A stretch of DNA of 5,437 bases, from NCBI GenBank assembly GCA_017553965.1, contig JAFZJK010000228.1, positions 1-5,437 on the forward strand, written 5' to 3'. The notes beneath the pieces are model-generated. The model was not told where the DNA came from. It did not search any database and saw only the letters and a program-made list of their open reading frames with translations. A program made the position numbers and the translations under genes. Shown one piece after another: positions 1 to 4,855 of this stretch (the first letter of the stretch is position 1; the number at the start of each line of letters is the position of its first letter). The DNA comes from Lachnospiraceae bacterium (GTDB lineage Bacteria; Bacillota_A; Clostridia; Lachnospirales; Lachnospiraceae).

Positions 1-152
1 GCCTGTTCCCGGGTCGCGGAGTATTAAGACGGGCCAAAAAGATAATCCCGAACTGCAAAACATATTTGTTAAGAGGTCGGGGTCATATGCATAAACTAAC
101 CGAAAAAGAGAAGAAACTGATAGCAAATTTCCTGCTTGGTAAGGTGGGCTAG
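1..152 (+). CDS. alpha/beta-hydrolase fold protein, C-terminal fragment
   Basis: This is the 3' end of a gene that enters from the left edge; codons are in frame from position 3, giving 49 residues and a TAG stop at 150-152. The fragment contains KKIIPNCKTYLLRGRGHMHK followed by an amphipathic helix (LTEKEKKLIANFLL). This is the layout of the last strand, catalytic-His loop (GxGH, His codon at 84-86) and closing helix of alpha/beta hydrolases, where the His completes the Ser-Asp-His triad. The nucleophile and acid would lie outside the window, so substrate and class (esterase, lipase, peptidase) cannot be told. The stop codon lies in the outer arm of a REP-like palindrome, and the gene converges on the isomerase gene. 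The other two plus frames close within 94 bases, which supports this frame. Family call is by motif only. Confidence 0.6.
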   Translation, partial: LFPGRGVLRRAKKIIPNCKTYLLRGRGHMHKLTEKEKKLIANFLLGKVG

Positions 153-225
153 GGGGACGGGGTTAGTGGTCCACTTTACAGATATTCCAAGATTTTTGGA
201 CCAGTAACCCCGTCCCCCTGGTCCA
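144..225. repeat. REP-like inverted pair (two facing palindromic units)
   Basis: Two units face each other. Unit 1 (144-174, plus) has arms GTGGGCTA and TGGTCCAC, which pair over 8 positions counting two G-U pairs, around the core GGGGACGGGGTTA. Unit 2 (197-225, minus) has perfect 8-bp arms TGGACCAG and CTGGTCCA around the same core. The two cores plus inner arms (152-172 and 198-218) are also complementary at 20 of 21 positions, so the pair can form one long hairpin with a 25-nt loop. It sits between convergent genes, the usual position of REP/BIME elements, and both stop codons lie within it. It could act as a bidirectional terminator or mRNA end stabiliser; no clear U-tract follows. The core resembles the units at 3125 and 3670. 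Confidence 0.8.
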
Positions 226-849
226 TTCATCTTGTTTTTTCTTTATGATGTCGAGCAGTCCCGGATCTAACCTGTTCAATAGATCACTAATACTGACTTG
301 TCCGAGCTTTCTTATTTCTTTAAGTTTTTCAGAATCCTTTAGCTTTCTGGCTGCCTCGCTTTTCGGGTAGCCCTGACCAAATGGTTCTGAAAAAAGTGCC
401 TGTATAGTTTTGTCAAAGTTTTCAAAACCTCCCCACGTGTATTCTTCCCCCAACGGCAGCGAAATTGCATTTCCGTTATTGATCTGGGCAAAAAGATACG
501 CATCTTTTGGAGTAGGTGCATAACCGCAGATAATTCCCGGTATGTTATTGCACGCCAGCATCATTCCTTGTCCAGAAGAGCAACCTGTAACAATAAAATC
601 AATTGCTCCGCTGCTTAATAAAAGGCCTATTAATACAGAAATATCGATATAAGAATAGCATTCGGTTTCATCTTCTGTACAGCCTGTCGTTCTCGGCGTA
701 GATGCAGGTTCAAAACACATCGGGCTTTCGGCTTCAACTGAAAACAAGCCTCGAAAAGATAGTAAAGCACCTAAAGGTGCTTCTGAATTAATTAAAATAC
801 AGCACGATTGGGAAGAATTGTGCAAAAGGAGAACAGTATTATTACTCAA
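163..849 (-). CDS. RpiB/LacA/LacB family sugar-phosphate isomerase
   Basis: A 228-residue cytosolic protein of the RpiB/LacAB aldose-ketose isomerase family, which interconverts phosphorylated aldoses and ketoses (ribose-5-P/ribulose-5-P in RpiB, galactose-6-P/tagatose-6-P in LacAB). Visible parts are a first beta strand with VLLLHNSSQ (6-14), the core FIVTGCSSGQGMMLACNNIPG (85-105) and the tail of the fold, YAPTPKDAYLFAQINNGNAI (110-129). Cys90 aligns with the catalytic Cys of RpiB (CGTGIGM), and the following glycine loop binds phosphate. The substrate cannot be assigned; the sequence is nearer the longer RpiB-like paralogues than true RpiB. Residues about 15-60 do not look like the usual family sequence, although the spacing is kept. 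The start is a TTG at 847-849 with no ribosome site; the frame stays open upstream through a tandem repeat, so the true 5' end may be altered. The last 18 residues (about 211-228) and the stop are encoded by the REP-like pair and are not part of the family fold. Confidence 0.75.
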   Translation of the reverse strand: MSNNTVLLLHNSSQSCCILINSEAPLGALLSFRGLFSVEAESPMCFEPASTPRTTGCTEDETECYSYIDISVLIGLLLSSGAIDFIVTGCSSGQGMMLACNNIPGIICGYAPTPKDAYLFAQINNGNAISLPLGEEYTWGGFENFDKTIQALFSEPFGQGYPKSEAARKLKDSEKLKEIRKLGQVSISDLLNRLDPGLLDIIKKKQDEWTRGTGLLVQKSWNICKVDH

Positions 850-853
850 TAAA

Positions 854-877
854 GTGAGTGAGTAAGTGAGTGAGTAA
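854..877. repeat. 12-bp tandem duplication
   Basis: GTGAGTGAGTAA occurs twice without change (854-865 and 866-877), and is itself built from GTGA/GTAA 4-mers. It lies 5 bp upstream of the TTG start of the isomerase gene, where a ribosome site would be expected, and reads through in that frame without a stop. It probably arose by replication slippage; a functional role is not evident. Confidence 0.7.
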
Positions 878-933
878 AAAAAATGTGATATGAGAAGCCG
901 CTTCCTTTCTATGTTTTTTTTTTGATCTGTGTT

Positions 934-975
934 CTCCTAAGCGGTAGGTCGTGCGTTCGAATCGCATCGTGGACG
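934..975 (+). other. tRNA-Arg(CCU) 3' fragment, probable attachment-site scar
   Basis: The stretch matches tRNA positions 32-73: anticodon loop CTCCTAA (anticodon CCU), 3' anticodon stem GCGGT, variable AGGTC, T stem GTGCG with loop TTCGAAT and CGCAT, acceptor strand CGTGGAC and discriminator G. No matching 5' acceptor strand (GTCCACG expected), D arm or 5' anticodon stem (ACCGC expected; GTGTT is found) precedes it, so it cannot make a tRNA. A break exactly at the anticodon loop is where many tyrosine integrases cross over in tRNA genes. The native terminator follows directly, which suggests the right side is the original chromosome and the left side is the end of an inserted element. The reverse arrangement, a fragment carried in from the right, cannot be excluded. 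No integrase is in the window. Confidence 0.75.
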
Positions 976-976
976 T

Positions 977-1007
977 AAAACGGAGTCTTTACAGACTCCG
1001 TTTTTTT
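977..1007. terminator. hairpin terminator shared by tRNA remnant and kinase-regulator operon
   Basis: A perfect 12-bp stem (977-988 with 993-1004; core ACGGAGTCT/AGACTCCGT) with a TTAC loop ends in seven Ts at 1001-1007 on the plus strand, two bases after the tRNA fragment. Read on the minus strand it follows the regulator stop codon (1006-1008), with only four Us, so it may serve both directions but is stronger for plus. Confidence 0.85.
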
Positions 1008-1662
1008 ATCCTTTTAAATATGCTACCAGTTTTGCTCTGTCCTTTATATTAAATTTGTCATATATCACGGAAACATAGTTTTTTACAGTGCCTTCGGAGA
1101 TAAAAAGAAGGGATGCTATCTGGGCATTTGTACATCCGTCGGCTATCAACTTCGAGATCTCTTTTTCTCTTTCCGTAAGTCCTGCTTTCTGCATACGGAC
1201 TTCTATATTTTCGCTAATGGTCTTGGCATTATCATAGGATTCTTTACTTGCAAGCATTCCGGTCAGTTTTTGCATTACTTTTACATCCAATACTCCCACA
1301 CCTTTTACGGTCTGTTCCACCGCATCTATTATGGCATCCTTTCCGGAATCCTTTAATAAATACCCTGAAGCCCCGCTAGATAAGGCCTCAGAAATGTTCT
1401 TTTCATCATAAAATGTTGTAAGAACTATCATCTTAATCTCAGGGTAAAGCTTTTTAATTTCTTTGATGAGTTCTATCCCACCCATTCCGGGCATATTAAG
1501 ATCTATAAGCATTACGTTTGGCTGATGCTCTTTTAAAAGCTTTAATGCTTCTAATCCGTTTCCGGCTGTCCCACAAACTTTGTAGCCGCCTTTGATAGTA
1601 AGGACTATTTCCAGGCTTTCGAGCAATAAAGGTTCATCATCCACTAAAAGTATTTCTATCAT
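1006..1662 (-). CDS. NarL/LuxR-family response regulator
   Basis: A 218-residue, full-length cytosolic two-component regulator. The receiver domain (about 1-120) has the acidic pair Asp8-Asp9, phospho-acceptor Asp54 in MLIDLNMPGM, switch Thr82 and Lys104 in YLLKD, so it should be phosphorylated normally. A linker (about 121-158) leads to a LuxR-type helix-turn-helix (161-216: GLTEREKEISKLIADGCTNA, then recognition helix EGTVKNYVSVIYDKF). The start is ATG with AAGGAG five to six bases before it. It is 45 bases behind the kinase gene in the same direction, so they form one operon and surely a cognate pair. Regulators of this family bind dyads as dimers; the two dyads at 3054-3087 between the kinase promoter and the lipoprotein operon are good candidate sites. 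No damage is seen. Target genes are inferred from position only. Confidence 0.93.
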   Translation of the reverse strand: MIEILLVDDEPLLLESLEIVLTIKGGYKVCGTAGNGLEALKLLKEHQPNVMLIDLNMPGMGGIELIKEIKKLYPEIKMIVLTTFYDEKNISEALSSGASGYLLKDSGKDAIIDAVEQTVKGVGVLDVKVMQKLTGMLASKESYDNAKTISENIEVRMQKAGLTEREKEISKLIADGCTNAQIASLLFISEGTVKNYVSVIYDKFNIKDRAKLVAYLKG

Positions 1663-1707
1663 TTTTGCTCCTTATCTTGTCAAGTATAAAACTGTCTCAT
1701 TGCTTTA

Positions 1708-2976
1708 TCATCTTGGCATTGACATTTTTACACAGAAACCGTCCTGTCCGTCAACATCAAAGGATCCGCCGCATTGTTTAACATAATCGTTCATTTTTCT
1801 AAGACCGAATCCATTACTTAACAGCATCTGCTTTTGTTCATATGAAATACCGCCCCATCCGGTACCGTTATCATTGACTTGGACTCCGATATTGGTTTCT
1901 CCCAATGTCAAAAGAATTATAAACACTGTGGCTTTTCCATGTTTCACACCATTTGTCAAGAGCTCTGAGATTGAACTGCTGATGAATGCAGCTCGCCCGA
2001 TATGGAGCTTCCCTTTTTCATTTTCGGTAATTCCATCCGGGGTTTTTATGCTCATGTGACGTTCTTCTTCCGCAAGTATCAGATCGAGGTTATGATGAAC
2101 CTTGATTTCGGTATCCAGAGTGAAATTATGTATGAGCTCCTTTAAAGAATTAATATAATCCTGTACCAATACGCAGTCATCCTTTGAATCTAAAGTTCTG
2201 ACTACGCTTCTTACCGATCCGATAGCTTCATGAATACGTTCATTTGCCTGGTCTATCTTTTCATTTGCTCTTTTTGAATCGGAATCCATCAGCATCTGTG
2301 CCGCATCCAGTGTAACCGTCGCTGCTGAAAGAGTATGCCCCATCGCATTGTGGATATCTCGGCTGATACGTTCTCTTTCCTCCAGTCTGGCATTTTCCTC
2401 GGCCAGATTCTTGTTCTCCGCAATCTCGATCCTGAGCTCTCTTTCGTTCATAGCCTCTAAGGCAGATGATTTAAGAGCTTTTTCCATATTCATATGTAAC
2501 TCGAAATACCGGTGTAAGAAATATATGATAAGGCTCCATAGTATTCCGGTCACTATTAGGACCATGAGAATGATCCAGTCCTTTAATCCCACTGATGATG
2601 GAGTCCTTCTTGTGCCGTAAAAGAAAAAGCCACACAATATAAACAGGTTTACAAAAATGTTCTTCGATGATGAGGATAACAGGAAATCATAAAGTGAATA
2701 TAGGGCGGTCAACCCAAGAAAGATTATGCCGCACCAAAGCTTTCCACACATTACGCACTGTCCGAGCATAAGGATTGCATATACTGTAAGACAGCCTTCT
2801 CGGTTTCGTCCTTCTGAAAAAACGGACGCACAAAGAAAGATAAGGAGCAATACCCCGAAAAATATCGCCGGGATCTTAACCTCATCCATCGCCACAAACA
2901 TCATAACTATGGTGTATACAATTATTATGAGGGCATTCGCCATCCATATAATATTTTCTTCAAGCTTGTTTATCAT
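1708..2976 (-). CDS. membrane sensor histidine kinase, HisKA_3/NarL-partner type
   Basis: A 422-residue kinase of the NarX/DesK/LiaS class. The N-terminal part holds about six hydrophobic segments (near 10-28, 35-53, 62-78, 81-99, 106-121, 133-154) with short loops and no large outside domain, so the signal is probably sensed in or at the membrane. A charged helix, likely coiled coil (about 165-203), leads to the dimerisation/phospho-acceptor helix RERISRDIHNAMGHTL with His209. The residue after His is Asn210, where most family members have Asp. The ATPase domain shows the N box SELLTNGVKHGKA (Glu338, Asn342, His346), the G1 box VNDNGTGW (Asp369) and the G2 box NGFGLRKM (388-395). ATG start with GGTGAT five bases before it. 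It is the first gene of a two-gene operon and should phosphorylate the regulator encoded next. Its signal is unknown. Confidence 0.92.
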   Translation of the reverse strand: MINKLEENIIWMANALIIIVYTIVMMFVAMDEVKIPAIFFGVLLLIFLCASVFSEGRNREGCLTVYAILMLGQCVMCGKLWCGIIFLGLTALYSLYDFLLSSSSKNIFVNLFILCGFFFYGTRRTPSSVGLKDWIILMVLIVTGILWSLIIYFLHRYFELHMNMEKALKSSALEAMNERELRIEIAENKNLAEENARLEERERISRDIHNAMGHTLSAATVTLDAAQMLMDSDSKRANEKIDQANERIHEAIGSVRSVVRTLDSKDDCVLVQDYINSLKELIHNFTLDTEIKVHHNLDLILAEEERHMSIKTPDGITENEKGKLHIGRAAFISSSISELLTNGVKHGKATVFIILLTLGETNIGVQVNDNGTGWGGISYEQKQMLLSNGFGLRKMNDYVKQCGGSFDVDGQDGFCVKMSMPR

Positions 2977-2993
2977 GTTCTATCACCATAAAA

Positions 2994-3022
2994 ATTGTAT
3001 ATCATAAACGAAATCCCGTCAA
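2994..3022 (-). promoter_or_regulatory. sigma-A promoter of the kinase-regulator operon
   Basis: On the minus strand TTGACG (3017-3022) and TACAAT (2994-2999) are separated by exactly 17 bp, close to consensus. The expected start of transcription is near 2987, only about 11 bases before the ATG, so the GGTGAT ribosome site (2982-2987) would be at the very 5' end of the message. Confidence 0.8.
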
Positions 3023-3053
3023 CACAAAAAACGGAAGACACTTTCTTTATTTA

Positions 3054-3087
3054 TGACCGCAGTCATGGTAAGATATGACCGCGGTCA
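3054..3087. promoter_or_regulatory. tandem dyad operator between the divergent operons
   Basis: TGACCGCAGTCA (3054-3065) and the perfect palindrome TGACCGCGGTCA (3076-3087) are spaced 22 bp centre to centre, two helical turns, so two dimers would sit on the same face. The likely binder is the NarL-type regulator encoded to the left; a TetR-family protein outside the window is the alternative, as such dyads are also common for that family. Because each copy is self-complementary, the two can also pair with each other (12 of 13 pairs, 8-nt loop) and seven Ts follow at 3089-3095, so a terminator is a competing reading. Confidence 0.65.
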
Positions 3088-3111
3088 CTTTTTTTATTTG
3101 AAATGCGGGTG

Positions 3112-3117
3112 TATGAT
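3112..3117 (+). promoter_or_regulatory. candidate -10 box of the lipoprotein-ABC operon
   Basis: TATGAT matches TATAAT at five of six positions and has no convincing -35 box at 16-18 bp, as expected of an activator-dependent promoter. Transcription would start near 3124. The two upstream dyads would then be centred at about -42.5 and -64.5, standard places for activator dimers. This is inferred from spacing alone. Confidence 0.35.
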
Positions 3118-3124
3118 GATGTCA

Positions 3125-3154
3125 GTCAATCAGAGGGACGGTTCTGTGATCGAC
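3125..3154 (+). repeat. REP-like palindrome in the lipoprotein leader
   Basis: An imperfect 30-bp palindrome with arms GTCAATCAGAG and CTGTGATCGAC (9 of 11 pair) around GGACGGTT. It is 27 of 30 identical to the copy at 3670-3699 and shares the GGGACGG core with the pair at 144-225. It lies 80 bases before the lipoprotein start, at or near the predicted 5' end of the transcript. Confidence 0.8.
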
Positions 3155-3169
3155 AAAAAAGAAAGTCTT

Positions 3170-3188
3170 TTCCCCCCGGGGAGGGGAA
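3170..3188 (+). other. GC-rich hairpin in the 5' leader
   Basis: TTCCCC (3170-3175) pairs with GGGGAA (3183-3188) across a 7-nt loop. A second small hairpin follows (CGTCC 3195-3199 with GGACG 3203-3207). Both lie between the REP-like unit and the ribosome site of the lipoprotein gene, so the leader is unusually structured. No known riboswitch was recognised. Confidence 0.35.
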
Positions 3189-3219
3189 GCTGTCCGTCCA
3201 AAGGACGACTGATGAGGGT

Positions 3220-3225
3220 AGGAGG
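3220..3225 (+). promoter_or_regulatory. ribosome binding site fixing the lipoprotein start
   Basis: AGGAGG lies nine bases before the ATG at 3235. It decides for this start over the upstream in-frame ATG at 3103, which has no ribosome site and would put the REP-like palindrome inside the protein and bury the signal peptide. Confidence 0.85.
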
Positions 3226-3234
3226 CTTAAGGAC

Positions 3235-3660
3235 ATGAAAAAGAAAACACGTAGATTTTTGGTAATGGTATTGATGCTCTTAACAATACTCACTTTAACC
3301 GCTTGCGGTAAATATAATTCGAGTTGGAGTGCAACGGCGTTTGTTCATTCCAATACATCTAAGTCGGCATCCATGAGCTTTTGGAAATTTGACGGAACGA
3401 TAGTTTTTAAACTCAAGTGCAAGGATAGCGGAAAGGAAGTCCTTAAATACAGCGGTAAGCTTGAGGATAAAAATGAAGAGGAAGATGGAACGATTACCGT
3501 ATACTACGATGATGACGGGACCAAGAAGGAACTGTTTACATTGAAAAACGGAGAAAGCGTGGAGGCAACTCTGAATAAGCTGAACGAAGGAACGGTATAT
3601 ATAATCGTTGAGACTGATATCAGATGCGAAAACGGAGAACTCGAATTTAATATAGAATAA
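3235..3660 (+). CDS. small secreted lipoprotein of unknown function
   Basis: A 141-residue protein. The N-terminus is a textbook lipoprotein signal: MKKKTRR, a hydrophobic stretch (8-20), then the lipobox LTAC with the lipidated cysteine at 24, so the mature part (about 118 residues) should be anchored on the outer face of the cytoplasmic membrane. The mature part has alternating hydrophobic and polar runs (MSFWKFDGTIVFKLK near 47-61, TVYIIVETDIRCENGELEFN near 120-139) that suggest an all-beta, possibly beta-sandwich fold, with an acidic patch (EDKNEEEDG, 77-85). I do not recognise a named family. It is first in an operon with an FtsX-type permease and an ABC ATPase, 56 bases before the permease, with a REP-like hairpin in the gap. 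It may be the extracellular partner of that transporter or a sensor/decoy for its signal; this is inference from context. Confidence 0.85.
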   Translation: MKKKTRRFLVMVLMLLTILTLTACGKYNSSWSATAFVHSNTSKSASMSFWKFDGTIVFKLKCKDSGKEVLKYSGKLEDKNEEEDGTITVYYDDDGTKKELFTLKNGESVEATLNKLNEGTVYIIVETDIRCENGELEFNIE

Positions 3661-3669
3661 AACGGTATG

Positions 3670-3699
3670 GTCGATCAGAGGGACGGTTCTCTGATTGAC
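3670..3699 (+). repeat. REP-like hairpin before the permease ribosome site
   Basis: Arms GTCGATCAGAG and CTCTGATTGAC pair over all 11 positions in RNA (one G-U) around GGACGGTT. It lies between two genes of one operon, ending three bases before the AGGAAGGA ribosome site region (3703-3710) of the permease. Compared with the 3125 copy it has three base differences, two of which improve pairing. It may stabilise or modulate the downstream message. Confidence 0.85.
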
Positions 3700-3716
3700 A
3701 GAAGGAAGGAAAAAGG

Positions 3717-4844
3717 ATGGACAAAAAAGGAAAGGCTACGCTTTCTGCGATGCCGTACATTAAAGGAAATAAAAAAAGGATCAGGGCACTGGTCATCTCA
3801 CTTTCGATGTTTGTGGTATTAAGCTACGGGGTAAGTTACATACTTGCGTGCTGTATGGAACCGTTTGAACAGGCCTGCAGCGAACCGTACCGGGACATGC
3901 TGCTTACCAGTCCGCATGTTGTGATAGATGAATACGAGACAGTTGATGAGTGGAGCGAGCTTGCGACAAAAGAGGTGCTTAAGTGTGCAGCAGAAATAGA
4001 GAAAATCCCGGGTATAACAGGGACACTTCTTTTTAGAGAAGGCCGAGTCAGGATGAAAAGCGTAGTCGGTGAAACGTCGCTTCCCTGTTTTTTGATGGAT
4101 AGCAAAGAAGAAGTTAAGACTCTGATGGACTATAAGGGCGCAAAACTGGTATCAGGAAGACTTCCCGAAGCTCCGGGTGAGATACTGGTTGACGAAAAGC
4201 TTGCCAAAAACATGGGAGACAAAGTGCTCGAATACATGTCAGACCGTTACTATATTGTGGGTCAGTGTGAAAGTGATTATTATCTGGCAATGGGTATGGC
4301 TCTTTCTTCAGAGAATGACATAAACCTTATAGTTTTCCACCCGGATGACGGGAAGGATTACGGACAAATGATAAAGGATACCGGCATAGAGATTTATTAT
4401 GTAATGGATTATGAATCGCAGCATAAAGGTGTTATGGAGGATGTCGGCTCTCTTTTATCTGTTGAACGTCTGATACAGCTGTCTTGCGGGATCATGCTTG
4501 CTATATGTCTTTTGGTTGTGCTTTCACTGCATATAATGGACAGGCATGAGGAATGGTGTCTGATGAACTCGATCGGATTTTCATCAGGGGAGATATATTC
4601 CATGGCTTTAAGAGAGTTGTTATTCTGTTTTGCTATGGCCCTTGGTATAGGAGCTGTTTTTTCGGTAGCGGAGGGAATTGCTTTTGATAAACTGTTATGT
4701 GCACCCATAGGAGTACATGTAGACTTATTCAGGAAAAGTATGATCCCTGTAGTATTCGGCGTGATGACAGCTATATATGGATGTGCACAGATACCGTTGT
4801 TTGTTAATATAAGAAAAGTTTGTACGGTTGATGCGATTGAGTAG
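3717..4844 (+). CDS. MacB/FtsX-type ABC transporter permease
   Basis: A 375-residue membrane protein with the FtsX/MacB layout: one N-terminal membrane helix (about 24-45), a large outside domain (about 46-250), then three helices (about 252-274, 298-322, 342-364). The outside domain carries the MacB_PCD-like stretch KLVSGRLPEAPGEILVDEKL (143-162) followed by AKNMGDKV. The cytoplasmic loop after helix 2 (RHEEWCLMNSIGFSSGEIY, 276-294) is the segment that couples to the ATPase in this family, and the C-terminus ends in VDAIE, like the usual P-x-EAL-type tail. Such systems work by mechanotransmission rather than by passing substrate through the membrane, and serve in peptide resistance, lipoprotein release or cell-wall enzyme control. 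The ATG follows AAGGAAGGA at a fitting distance. The ATPase gene starts 11 bases after the stop. Length is usual for a four-helix permease, which must dimerise or pair with another permease beyond the window. Confidence 0.9.
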   Translation: MDKKGKATLSAMPYIKGNKKRIRALVISLSMFVVLSYGVSYILACCMEPFEQACSEPYRDMLLTSPHVVIDEYETVDEWSELATKEVLKCAAEIEKIPGITGTLLFREGRVRMKSVVGETSLPCFLMDSKEEVKTLMDYKGAKLVSGRLPEAPGEILVDEKLAKNMGDKVLEYMSDRYYIVGQCESDYYLAMGMALSSENDINLIVFHPDDGKDYGQMIKDTGIEIYYVMDYESQHKGVMEDVGSLLSVERLIQLSCGIMLAICLLVVLSLHIMDRHEEWCLMNSIGFSSGEIYSMALRELLFCFAMALGIGAVFSVAEGIAFDKLLCAPIGVHVDLFRKSMIPVVFGVMTAIYGCAQIPLFVNIRKVCTVDAIE

Positions 4845-4855
4845 GAGGAGAAAAA

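Noticed and set aside
886..906. Degenerate 5' half of the tRNA (GATATGAGAA then GCCGCTTCCT)
   Set aside because: The GCCGC-TTCCT part resembles an anticodon stem and loop, but there is no acceptor strand or D arm and 27 T-rich bases separate it from the 3' half; chance or recombination-site similarity is more likely.
1655..1683. Internal promoter for the regulator gene (TTGACA at 1678-1683, minus)
   Set aside because: A -10 at normal spacing would overlap the regulator start codon, so it could not drive the full gene.
1592..3007. Plus-strand open frames opposite the regulator and kinase genes
   Set aside because: They are antisense shadows of well-recognised genes and have no ribosome sites or family features.
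3054..3096. Intrinsic terminator made by the two dyads plus the T run
   Set aside because: The pairing is good, but no plus-strand gene or promoter is evident upstream to terminate, and each 12-mer is a dyad by itself with two-turn spacing, which fits protein binding better. Not fully excluded.
3103..3234. 44-residue N-terminal extension of the lipoprotein frame from ATG 3103
   Set aside because: It has no ribosome site, crosses the REP-like palindrome and would bury a clear lipoprotein signal peptide; AGGAGG before ATG 3235 settles the start.
144..3699. CRISPR array made of the GGGACGG repeats
   Set aside because: Repeats are few, palindromic, irregularly spaced by up to kilobases and in both orientations; no spacer pattern exists.
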